Origin: Mobilisporobacter senegalensis
Lineage (GTDB): Bacteria > Bacillota > Clostridia > Lachnospirales > Lachnospiraceae
Direction: 5' to 3'
Length of the DNA: 64,000 nt
Assembly: GCF_003752155.1 (NCBI RefSeq)
Contig: NZ_RJVG01000003.1
Coordinates: forward strand, 362,212 to 426,211
The position numbers were made by a program, and so were the translations under genes. The notes under the pieces were generated by a model. That model worked only from the letters and a program-made list of their open reading frames with translations. It was not told where the DNA came from and ran no database searches. The number at the start of each line of letters is the position of its first letter. The first letter of the stretch is position 1. Shown one piece after another: positions 18,036 through 25,600 of this stretch.

Positions 18036-21000
18036 TTAACGAATATTACTTGGCGATGTCTCATTTGATAATGTACCTATTCTTTTAATGCTTCCATTAT
18101 TAATTTCAAACACCCTCCATAAGTTTCCTACCTGATTTGTCGGAACATAATAAGTAGCAGCCAAAGAGTTACCCTTATATACCTTTACACTTGCTCCTGA
18201 TACAGACAAATCAGTTGAAGTTCTACTGTTTCTGTTACTATAGTCATGAACAGAATACCTATATAGCCCATTTTTATCAACTCTAACTGTTATTGTAATT
18301 GTTTCCGGTCCATAGGAGGTTGTATCATCCACATCAAGCTCGGCAATTACTTTCCCTTCATTTGAAAATGAACTATTACCATAATATACATGAAAACTAT
18401 AGTCATCTGTTATGCCATTAATATGGGAGTCCAAATCAGCTGGTATACTTCCCCAAGTTAAGACAATTCTATATTCATTATCTGCCAATACAGGAGATAA
18501 CACTGCATCCTGGTTCCGATTCTGTCCAGGTAAGGTAGTTACGATATTAACATATCCCGTAATGTACCCATCTTTGGATAATTCAGCAGTGTAATATCCT
18601 CTATCTAGAGTTACCACATATTTCCCGGAAGCATTTGTGGTTACTGTATCACCAAAATAATTACCATATTTTTTATTCCATCCCTCTCTAAATTTGATTG
18701 TTACATCTTTTAAGGCTTCACCAGTAATGGCATCTTTTACCACACCATAAGCTTGATTATCTAAAATAGAATTTAAAAAATTTTCTTTTACTAACACTTT
18801 TTCCAGATAAATAACTTCATTTGCAACTACTTCAACATCATATACTACAAGTGGAAGATATCCGCTCTTATAAAATTCAATATGATATGTACCAGGATCC
18901 AATTCTAAGTCAAACTCACCATTTGTATTTGTATTAGTAACATTAGCATAGTTTTTAATAATACCATCTGATGTTGAATATCTATATGCAGAAACCATCA
19001 CATCTTCAATTGGATCATTTGACACATCTTTTTGTGCTATACCAAGTATGATCCCTGTTGGATCAGTACCTCCAGAATTATATCCCTTTGTTGCAATTGC
19101 TTTTTTTACTGCTTCACCTGCATTTACTGTATCATATTTATAGGTTCCTGAGTTCTCTGTTAATCCAACAGAATTTGCAGTGCTTAATATAATATTTTTA
19201 ACCTGAAATCCAGTTAATGCAGGATTTACTGAATATACCAAAACCGCAGTACCTGCTACATGAGGCGCAGCCATAGAAGTTCCATTCCAACTTGTTTGAT
19301 CATAAGAACTTCCTATAACTGTACTATAAATATTATTACCAGGTGCTGCAATATCTACTCGTGTTCCTATGTTACTATAACCAGCAAGAGAAGTAGCCCC
19401 CAACCCGTAAGCTCCAACAACAATAATACGATTTTTAACTTCCGTTATGTTATTTAGGAAACTATTATATTCAGCTAGCGCTCCACCTTGGATGCCTGTT
19501 TCACCGCTCTTTGGTAATCTATATCCATAGGTTTCATTTGCATCTGCAACGTAAGATATATTATTAACATTGCCAGCTGCTGCCACTACCACAAAATCAA
19601 AACCTCGGGTTACAAGTCTTCTTAAAAATGCCCCTAAAATTTTTCCATTGGATTGAACATATTTAATAGCAGCTGCATTGTTCATAGAAGCTGCAAAACA
19701 CTCCAAACGTCCAGTATTCTGGGATACATTGATAACTCTTGTTCCATTTCCAATAAGCAATGCAAATGCATATTTGTATTCCATAACCGTAGTATCTATT
19801 TTTTTAGAAGTTTTATCTGTATCTGTACCTGACGTTGAATATGCATACAATTCTTTGTTCACTGCTATGCCTGTAATTCCAACACCATTATCAAAGCCTG
19901 CTGCCATAGTACCAGAAACATGGGTTCCATGAGAATCTCCATTCTTATTAATATAACTATCCTTAGGGTTATTCCATATCTTTGTATAGTTTAAATCCTG
20001 GTGTTTACTATCAAACATATTATCAATTAGCCCAATTTTAACAGGGTACATATCACTAATATAATTCCATGCTTCTGGTGCATTGATGGCTTCTACACCC
20101 CAGTTAGAACCACCTGGTGTTGTACTCCATACATTACCTGTTCCAGTTGCAGGCCATTCTGTATCAGTAGTTGGGTAAAAGTCTTCCTCTATCCCCATTA
20201 CTAGGTTAAGATTAGTCTCTTCTATAAAATCAAATTGAGATAACACTGCTATATATTCATTCATTTGTTGGTATGTTTTATCTTCTATAAATTTTATCTG
20301 GTAATCTCTGGTAAATTCAATACATCCAATTATTTCAAATCCATATTCATTACCAAGTGCCTCAAATTGAGCAAATTGGGAATTTTCTGTACCTACCAAG
20401 TTTAGCTGATTTTTTGCATATTGTATTCCATCTGTTTCTATACAGATATCCTCCGGCCTAAGTTCTTGAAAATATGCTTTACCAATTACTGAATCTTCTG
20501 TACTAACTGTTATGTATTTACTTTCGTTATTATTATCAATAATTATTTCACTTAATTTGTAATTACATGGTTTATTTAATACATTTCCATCTACACCATT
20601 AAAACCAATTGTGATTGCTCGTCCAGGTTCAATATTTTGATTATATGTCGCATTCTTAATTACATAATGACCACCAGTTTTATTTTGAATAACACCATTC
20701 CAGATATTGTTTATCTCTTTATCAAAGTCAAATTCTAAAACCCAATCTTCAATTGCCATTTCACTAGTATTCGTTATTGTTATAGCACCTGAAAAGCCTG
20801 ATCCCCAATCACTATATAAAGTAAAAACCACCTCATAACCATTACTATCCTTATTTCTATTGACTAGCGGAATAACATAGCTTTTGGGATAATCCACCTC
20901 ATTACCAGATGCTGAAAATCCAAAGTTTACTGATCCGCCTACCGGAATATCCTGATTCCAACCAGCATTTTTTATTACATAGGTCCCCTCTTCATGACTT

Positions 21001-21374
21001 AGGATAGTTCCATTCCAAATATTTGATATTTCATTATTCATATCAAATTTCAATGCCCAGTTTTCAATAACTACTGACCCCGTATTTTTAATTGTAATGT
21101 TTCCGTTGAATGCACCTTCCCATTTGTTATCAACGTTAAACTCAACCTCAAATCCATCACCAATAAACTTGCTGTTAGTAATACTTATTGCCGAATTCGT
21201 TACAGTCTCTATGTCTGTTGTAAAATTACCCATAGATGATTCATTAGTTACATTTGATCTTTTTATTTCTGTACTCATTGCTTTCACTTGGACTTTAGTC
21301 AAAGGCGATATTATAATAGATAGTACCATCAGCATTGACGTAATTCCTTTTAATATACGTTTATTTACTTTCAT
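18036..21374 (-). CDS. Secreted S8 (subtilisin-type) protease with tandem CBM2-like domains
   Basis: 1112 aa. Signal peptide (ILKGITSMLMVLSIIISPL); two CBM2-like domains (about residues 67-165 and 175-265; IENWALKFDMNNEISNIWNG and IEDWVLEFDFDKEINNIWNG); a propeptide-like region; S8 catalytic domain (about 425-765) with Asp451 in IGLIDNMFD, His482 in DSHGTHVSGTMAAG, Asn602 in AAAGN and Ser700 in NGTSMAAPHVAG; two carboxypeptidase-regulatory-like beta domains (about 775-960); and a C-terminal beta domain with LTWGSIPADLDSHING. It is probably exported and bound to plant polysaccharide or cell surface. The ATG at 21374 has AAAAGGAG at good spacing; a start seven codons earlier does not. No sortase or S-layer anchor is seen. 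Confidence 0.9.
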   Translation of the reverse strand: MKVNKRILKGITSMLMVLSIIISPLTKVQVKAMSTEIKRSNVTNESSMGNFTTDIETVTNSAISITNSKFIGDGFEVEFNVDNKWEGAFNGNITIKNTGSVVIENWALKFDMNNEISNIWNGTILSHEEGTYVIKNAGWNQDIPVGGSVNFGFSASGNEVDYPKSYVIPLVNRNKDSNGYEVVFTLYSDWGSGFSGAITITNTSEMAIEDWVLEFDFDKEINNIWNGVIQNKTGGHYVIKNATYNQNIEPGRAITIGFNGVDGNVLNKPCNYKLSEIIIDNNNESKYITVSTEDSVIGKAYFQELRPEDICIETDGIQYAKNQLNLVGTENSQFAQFEALGNEYGFEIIGCIEFTRDYQIKFIEDKTYQQMNEYIAVLSQFDFIEETNLNLVMGIEEDFYPTTDTEWPATGTGNVWSTTPGGSNWGVEAINAPEAWNYISDMYPVKIGLIDNMFDSKHQDLNYTKIWNNPKDSYINKNGDSHGTHVSGTMAAGFDNGVGITGIAVNKELYAYSTSGTDTDKTSKKIDTTVMEYKYAFALLIGNGTRVINVSQNTGRLECFAASMNNAAAIKYVQSNGKILGAFLRRLVTRGFDFVVVAAAGNVNNISYVADANETYGYRLPKSGETGIQGGALAEYNSFLNNITEVKNRIIVVGAYGLGATSLAGYSNIGTRVDIAAPGNNIYSTVIGSSYDQTSWNGTSMAAPHVAGTAVLVYSVNPALTGFQVKNIILSTANSVGLTENSGTYKYDTVNAGEAVKKAIATKGYNSGGTDPTGIILGIAQKDVSNDPIEDVMVSAYRYSTSDGIIKNYANVTNTNTNGEFDLELDPGTYHIEFYKSGYLPLVVYDVEVVANEVIYLEKVLVKENFLNSILDNQAYGVVKDAITGEALKDVTIKFREGWNKKYGNYFGDTVTTNASGKYVVTLDRGYYTAELSKDGYITGYVNIVTTLPGQNRNQDAVLSPVLADNEYRIVLTWGSIPADLDSHINGITDDYSFHVYYGNSSFSNEGKVIAELDVDDTTSYGPETITITVRVDKNGLYRYSVHDYSNRNSRTSTDLSVSGASVKVYKGNSLAATYYVPTNQVGNLWRVFEINNGSIKRIGTLSNETSPSNIR

Positions 21375-21448
21375 TGCACTTTTTCTCCTTTTCATTCTTA
21401 ATAAGAATAAGATTAGTTAAGTTTACCCCGGATTATGCTCTTGGCTAA

Positions 21449-21477
21449 AGTATAATAAAGTTGTAATATTATGTCAA
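21449..21477 (-). promoter_or_regulatory. Sigma-A-type promoter of the S8 protease
   Basis: TTGACA (21477-21472) and TATACT (21454-21449) on the minus strand with an exact 17-bp spacer, about 70 bp upstream of the ATG. It is one of the best vegetative promoters in the window. Confidence 0.8.
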
Positions 21478-21570
21478 TACATATTGTCATATTTTTCTAT
21501 TATTTGTTGTTTGTTTCCACTTTCCTGTGCCATCATCCAGCACAGTTTTATAGAATGTTCACACTAATAA

Positions 21571-21615
21571 AAGTACCTTATCTAGATAAATAGGATTATC
21601 CATTCTAAGGTACTT
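21571..21615 (-). terminator. Likely terminator of the ferredoxin-hydrogenase unit
   Basis: AAGTACCTTA pairs with TAAGGTACTT around a 25-nt loop, and TTTTATT follows on the minus strand. It lies about 75 bp after the hydrogenase-like gene. The rest of the 317-bp gap (21375-21691) holds only the protease promoter. Confidence 0.6.
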
Positions 21616-21691
21616 AAAGTTTAAATATTTAATTTAAATTACTTTACCATTAAAACTTAATAAGATATGGCTAAAGCGCATCTCAATTACA

Positions 21692-22936
21692 TTAACTAAA
21701 ATCTCTTGTAAAAATATCGCTTCTTTCCAACAGACTTTCTACAGTATCAAATCCAAGCCTGTGTAATAATTCTATGACATATGGATTATCAATTGGTGTA
21801 GGATAAGTTGCTTCATCTCCATAAGCATTTACATGGTCTCTTCCTTCTTCTACCGAAATGATTCTCTTAGGTCCACCGACACATCCACCACGGCAACCCA
21901 TTCCTTCAAAAAAATTCGCCTTGGAATTGCCGTCAATCAAATCATTTAACATTGCTTTGCAATCAGGTACTCCATCTGCCTGCTGTGTGTGAACCGTTAT
22001 ATCACGCTGCGGGTTTAACCGTCCTACAGTGGCTCTTACAGCTTCGCTGACTCCACCTGTACGGGCATATATTCTGCCTGCTCTGGACGAATGATCTTTC
22101 TCACTTTCTTCCATTTTGGCCGGTTCAATTTCCAAGGCTTCAAAGATATCCTGAATCTCTTGAAATGTAAGTACATAATCTACATCGCCGATCAGGTCCT
22201 TTTCTCTTGCTTCTGCTTTTTTGGCCATACAAGGTCCAACAAATACGACCAAAGCATCCGGATGTAAGACTTTGATGGCTCTGCCACAAGCAATCATTGG
22301 TGAAACAGCTGCTGGTATATGTGGCATCAAATCATTATAAATTTTACGAATCATAGCGATCCACATAGGACAGCAGCAACTGGTCAGTTGATAATCAGAT
22401 TCTTTCAAGATATTCTTATCAAATTCCAGAGCTTCTTTTAAAGTTAAAATATCCGCAAATAAAGCCACTTCCACCATGCCATCAAATCCAATTGCTTTCA
22501 TTGCATTACGCAGCTTCCCAGGTGTTACATCACTGCTAAATTGTCCTAAAAAAGCTGGGGCAATGATAGCATATGACAGACCTTTATGGGCTCGTACTGC
22601 TCTAAGGGCAGGAATTATATCTTTACTTGCAACCAGCTTATTACCACGACAATCATCAATACACTGGGAACAGCCGATACAATTATCACCAATCTTAATG
22701 CCTTCTTCTCCTACTTCAATCGCATCAAATTCACATTTTACAGAACAATCGTGTTTTTCACCTGATGGGCAGTCACATTTATCAAATTTCCATATCACAG
22801 GATGTTTCTCAGGATGAAGTAAGCAGTCAAGCTGATGTGGATCATATTCTAATCCGTTTTTCTCAAACTCCTCTAAATTATCGCCATCAAGTGTCGCTTT
22901 TAGTAATTTGTGATACAATTCTTCAAAGGTTGTCAT
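21692..22936 (-). CDS. FeFe-hydrogenase-like iron-sulfur protein (non-canonical)
   Basis: 414 aa. An N-terminal ferredoxin-like region (about residues 54-96, with CIGCSQCIDDC) is followed by the hydrogenase large-subunit domain. H-cluster ligands are kept: TSCCCPMW (185-192), GPCMAKKAE (Cys236) and GMGCRGGCVGG (Cys348, Cys352). Canonical enzymes read MPCxxKK and MACPGGC; here the Met before the second ligand is Gly-Pro and the last motif is GMGC. The length is that of short, often sensory or poorly characterised hydrogenases rather than the bifurcating type. The ferredoxin gene lies 29 bp upstream. No hydE, hydF or hydG is in the window. Confidence 0.85.
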   Translation of the reverse strand: MTTFEELYHKLLKATLDGDNLEEFEKNGLEYDPHQLDCLLHPEKHPVIWKFDKCDCPSGEKHDCSVKCEFDAIEVGEEGIKIGDNCIGCSQCIDDCRGNKLVASKDIIPALRAVRAHKGLSYAIIAPAFLGQFSSDVTPGKLRNAMKAIGFDGMVEVALFADILTLKEALEFDKNILKESDYQLTSCCCPMWIAMIRKIYNDLMPHIPAAVSPMIACGRAIKVLHPDALVVFVGPCMAKKAEAREKDLIGDVDYVLTFQEIQDIFEALEIEPAKMEESEKDHSSRAGRIYARTGGVSEAVRATVGRLNPQRDITVHTQQADGVPDCKAMLNDLIDGNSKANFFEGMGCRGGCVGGPKRIISVEEGRDHVNAYGDEATYPTPIDNPYVIELLHRLGFDTVESLLERSDIFTRDFS

Positions 22937-22965
22937 AGTTACACCCCCAACTTGTAAAATAAGAA

Positions 22966-23157
22966 CTATTCTTCAACTTTAATAACAGATACAGGGCAAC
23001 CTTCTTGTGCTTCAATTGCTGAATCTTTAACACTTTCAGGAACTTCTTCTACATATACTTCTGCAATTCCATCATCTGCCATACGAAATACTTCTGGACA
23101 TGTTTCTGGACATAGTCCACAACTGATACAACCATCACGATCTAAATATGCTTTCAT
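22966..23157 (-). CDS. Ferredoxin, single [4Fe-4S]
   Basis: 63 aa with cluster motif CISCGLCPETCP near residues 10-21 and the closing Cys in EGCPVSVI near 54: one [4Fe-4S] cluster, highly acidic. It likely passes electrons to or from the hydrogenase-like protein encoded next. AAAGGAGTGAG precedes the ATG. Confidence 0.92.
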   Translation of the reverse strand: MKAYLDRDGCISCGLCPETCPEVFRMADDGIAEVYVEEVPESVKDSAIEAQEGCPVSVIKVEE

Positions 23158-23500
23158 TGTCTCACTCCTTTCATTTTTAAAATTTCATACACTATTTATT
23201 ATTATACCAACATGTCATATTTATACAGATTAAGAGCTTAATCTGCCATATTGGAAAGTAGATCATGGACAAGTTCATGATCTTGTTACATTCGCCAAAT
23301 GCTTCGTGCTTGGCTCATTTCCTTTATTATATCATGTTAATACATTATTTGCACTATTTACTAACATATGTATAAAAAGTAATATACATACTAATACAAT
23401 GAAGTATAATAAAAATAAATTAAACTTTTAAAAAATTTTCAAATATCTGAAGTAGATATAAAATCTGCCTCGTTATATATAAAGAGGCGATAGAAAGGGG
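23158..23500. other. Intergenic region between ferredoxin and ECF sigma genes
   Basis: The divergent gap holds the ferredoxin promoter and three consecutive hairpins: CAGATTAAG-AG-CTTAATCTG (23228-23247), GATCATG...CATGATC (about 23262-23283) and GCCAA...TTGGC (about 23294-23314). The first resembles the palindrome at 3182-3202. I see no open frame of substance and no clear ECF-type promoter before the sigma gene. Confidence 0.5.
23211..23219 (-). promoter_or_regulatory. Extended -10 promoter of the ferredoxin gene
   Basis: TGGTATAAT on the minus strand (TATAAT at 23216-23211) is an extended -10 element (TG-N-TATAAT) about 55 bp upstream of the ATG. The matching -35 is weak. Confidence 0.55.
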
Positions 23501-24034
23501 ATGGGAAAAATCAATCGCGAAAGGTACCTAGAAAATTTAATTGACAACTATGGAAATTTGGTTTTTTCCATATGCTTTAAGATAACAGGAGAATATTTTG
23601 AGGCCGAAGATTTATCCCAGGAAACGTTTCTTTCGGTTTATAAACATCTCGAAAATTTTGATGGAAAGAATGAAAAAGCATGGATATGTAAAATTGCAAC
23701 CAACAAATGTCTGGATCATGTAAAAAGTGCAGGCAGGCGGCAAGTGCCAACCAATGAAGAATATTTCAGACAGGTAGAAAGTAAAGCACAGTCGCCCCTG
23801 GAGGGGATTCTTGAGGATGAAGTCAAGAATAAACTATATACTCTCTGCCAAAGTCTAAAACCGCCTTATGATGAAGTCGCCATTGCCTATTTTTGCAAAG
23901 ATCTGGAGATAAAAGAAATTGCTAAGAACACAGGAAAAAACATTAAAACCTTGCAGACCCAGGTTTACCGTGCCAAGGAAATGTTGCGTAAGTTATGGAG
24001 AAAGGAGTATCCACAGAATGAATCAGAAATCTGA
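23501..24034 (+). CDS. ECF-family RNA polymerase sigma factor
   Basis: 177-aa sigma-70 protein with only regions 2 and 4. Region 2: YGNLVFSICFKITGEYFEAE with DLSQETFLSVYKHLENF and KAWICKIATNKCLDHVKS. Region 4: LEIKEIAKNTGKNIKTLQTQ followed by VYRAKEMLRKLW. It should direct polymerase to a small regulon under control of the anti-sigma factor encoded by the overlapping next gene. GAAAGGGG precedes the ATG. Its regulon cannot be read from this window. Confidence 0.93.
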   Translation: MGKINRERYLENLIDNYGNLVFSICFKITGEYFEAEDLSQETFLSVYKHLENFDGKNEKAWICKIATNKCLDHVKSAGRRQVPTNEEYFRQVESKAQSPLEGILEDEVKNKLYTLCQSLKPPYDEVAIAYFCKDLEIKEIAKNTGKNIKTLQTQVYRAKEMLRKLWRKEYPQNESEI

Positions 24035-24488
24035 ACATTTAACCAATGAGTTACTAGATGCTTTTAATAAAAATACTTTAGATAATGATACATATCTAAG
24101 TGTCTTAAGCCATATATCTTCTTGTGAAGAGTGTTCCTCACTTTATAGTAATAGTTTTTCACAAACAGATATGATTTGTGCACCACATTATCTAAAATCA
24201 TCCATTATGGATCACATCCACCACAGTAACGAAATTGTTCAAATAGTCCAAAAACAAAGAACATCTATCAATCACCAGTTATTCTTTTATAGTTTAAAAA
24301 TTGGATTCGCAATGTGTGGCGCTCTGCTTTTCCTTTATTCCGGATTATTAAGTAAAAACACGAATAGCTATGCAAAGGAAATTCCAATAGTCAAGATGAA
24401 TACAATTGATGACTTTAATAACAAATTATATGAATTCTCAAACAAATTAATCATGGAGGAAAATAATTATGATCAAGAAAAAAAGTAG
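24018..24488 (+). CDS. Putative anti-sigma factor with zinc-finger (ZAS-like) domain
   Basis: 156 aa. The N-terminal part has HISSCEECSSLY, the H-x3-C-x2-C signature of zinc anti-sigma domains. A single membrane segment (IGFAMCGALLFLYSGLL, about residues 95-112) and an outside tail follow. It probably holds the ECF sigma at the membrane until a signal arrives. It overlaps the sigma gene by 17 nt, with AAAGGAG before the ATG at 24018. Longer readings of the frame only shadow the sigma gene. Confidence 0.85.
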   Translation: MNQKSEHLTNELLDAFNKNTLDNDTYLSVLSHISSCEECSSLYSNSFSQTDMICAPHYLKSSIMDHIHHSNEIVQIVQKQRTSINHQLFFYSLKIGFAMCGALLFLYSGLLSKNTNSYAKEIPIVKMNTIDDFNNKLYEFSNKLIMEENNYDQEKK

Positions 24489-25071
24489 TTTTTTAACATT
24501 TATATTTTCAATGTTGCCTGGCGGCGGTCAAATGTATATGGGATTTATGAAAGAAGGACTATCTCTTCTATCTGCCTGTGCTTTAATAATATTTCTAGGA
24601 AGCTGGCTTAATATCAGCCCCATTATGTTTGTCCTTCCTGTAATTTGGTTCTATTCCTTTTTTGATGCTATGAACAAAATGTCACTCACCCAGGAACAGT
24701 TGGAAAAACTGGAAGACAAATATTTATTCCAAATAGATAAACTGCCAAGTATTAATCCAAATTTATTTTCAAAATATAAATTATATATTGCATTATTACT
24801 TATATTTGTTGGTCTCTCTATTCTTTGGAACAATATGCTTAATGTAATTTCCGCATTCCTTCCCGGCTATATGGTAAATGTATTGTATCGTATTTCAGAT
24901 AGAGTTCCACAGCTTATTGTAAGCCTTTTCATTATTTATGTTGGAATTAAACTTATCTCAGGTAAGAAAGAAGAATTAAAAAGCGAAAAAGATTTTCAGC
25001 CACAGGACGATACTGTTCATGATGTAGTGATTCAGGAAATTGAAATTAAAGACAATGCGGAGGAAATATAA
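24469..25071 (+). CDS. Multi-pass membrane protein of the ECF operon
   Basis: 200 aa. The N-terminus (FLTFIFSMLPGGGQMYMGFM) resembles a TM2-type segment with the usual Pro-Gly-Gly-Gly-Gln turn, followed by about four hydrophobic helices and an acidic C-terminal tail. Its function is unknown. It overlaps the anti-sigma gene by 20 nt, with ATGGAGGA before the ATG, so it is made with the sigma system and may be part of an envelope-sensing module. Confidence 0.75.
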   Translation: MIKKKSSFLTFIFSMLPGGGQMYMGFMKEGLSLLSACALIIFLGSWLNISPIMFVLPVIWFYSFFDAMNKMSLTQEQLEKLEDKYLFQIDKLPSINPNLFSKYKLYIALLLIFVGLSILWNNMLNVISAFLPGYMVNVLYRISDRVPQLIVSLFIIYVGIKLISGKKEELKSEKDFQPQDDTVHDVVIQEIEIKDNAEEI

Positions 25072-25073
25072 AA

Positions 25074-25448
25074 ATGGATAATAATATGGAGCAAGTATTA
25101 GACCATCCAATAGATACTAATTTAAACAGTAATAGAGAAAAAACAGAAATCATAAGAAGCCATAAAGTTGGTACCATAACATTAGGTGCTTCTCTCATCT
25201 TTTTTGGTATTTTATTTATTACGAAAACTTTTACTAATCTTTTAACTTACGAATTCATCCTAAAGCTTTGGCCGGTGATATTTATACTCTTAGGCTTTGA
25301 AATACTTATATCCTATATGACAAGCAAGAAAGATCGATTTGTATATGACAAGGGAGCAATCTTTTTAATAATACTCCTTTCCATGTTCTCTATCTGCATG
25401 GCATGCGCTGAATTTCTTGTAAATTATTCTTATAGATATTTTTATTAA
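25074..25448 (+). CDS. Small membrane protein, LiaF-like transmembrane region
   Basis: 124 aa. After a polar 30-residue start there are three hydrophobic helices: HKVGTITLGASLIFFGILFI, FILKLWPVIFILLGFEILI and AIFLIILLSMFSICMACAEF. The G-x-I-L-x-G...WP-x-x-L-L-G-x-E pattern is that of the LiaF/DUF5668 membrane domain found in envelope-stress systems. It is the last gene of the ECF operon, 2 bp after the previous gene. The role as sensor or repressor is inference. Confidence 0.7.
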   Translation: MDNNMEQVLDHPIDTNLNSNREKTEIIRSHKVGTITLGASLIFFGILFITKTFTNLLTYEFILKLWPVIFILLGFEILISYMTSKKDRFVYDKGAIFLIILLSMFSICMACAEFLVNYSYRYFY

Positions 25449-25479
25449 AATCAAACATACACCTTATTATGTTTGATTT
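25448..25479 (+). terminator. Hairpin at the end of the ECF operon
   Basis: AAATCAAACATA pairs perfectly with TATGTTTGATTT (12 bp, 8-nt loop), starting on the last base of the stop codon. Confidence 0.6.
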
Positions 25480-25487
25480 AGAAATAA

Positions 25488-25547
25488 AGAGTAGTGATTA
25501 TCCTCTTTGGAACTTTTAAGAGTTCCAAAGAGGATAATCACTACTCT
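25488..25547. terminator. 27-bp perfect inverted repeat between converging genes
   Basis: Twenty-seven bases (AGAGTAGTGATTATCC...TGGAACT) pair without mismatch with their complement across a 6-nt loop. It lies between the ECF operon (+) and the HEAT-methyltransferase gene (-), so it probably stops transcription from both sides. Only short T-rich stretches flank it. Confidence 0.75.
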
Positions 25548-25600
25548 ATTTATTTAGGACTGGAACAAGGCCGTTAAGTTTCTATAATAAAAATCATATA

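Noticed and set aside
23919..24017. N-terminal extension of the anti-sigma frame
   Set aside because: It overlaps the conserved region 4 of the sigma factor in another frame; AAAGGAG marks the ATG at 24018.
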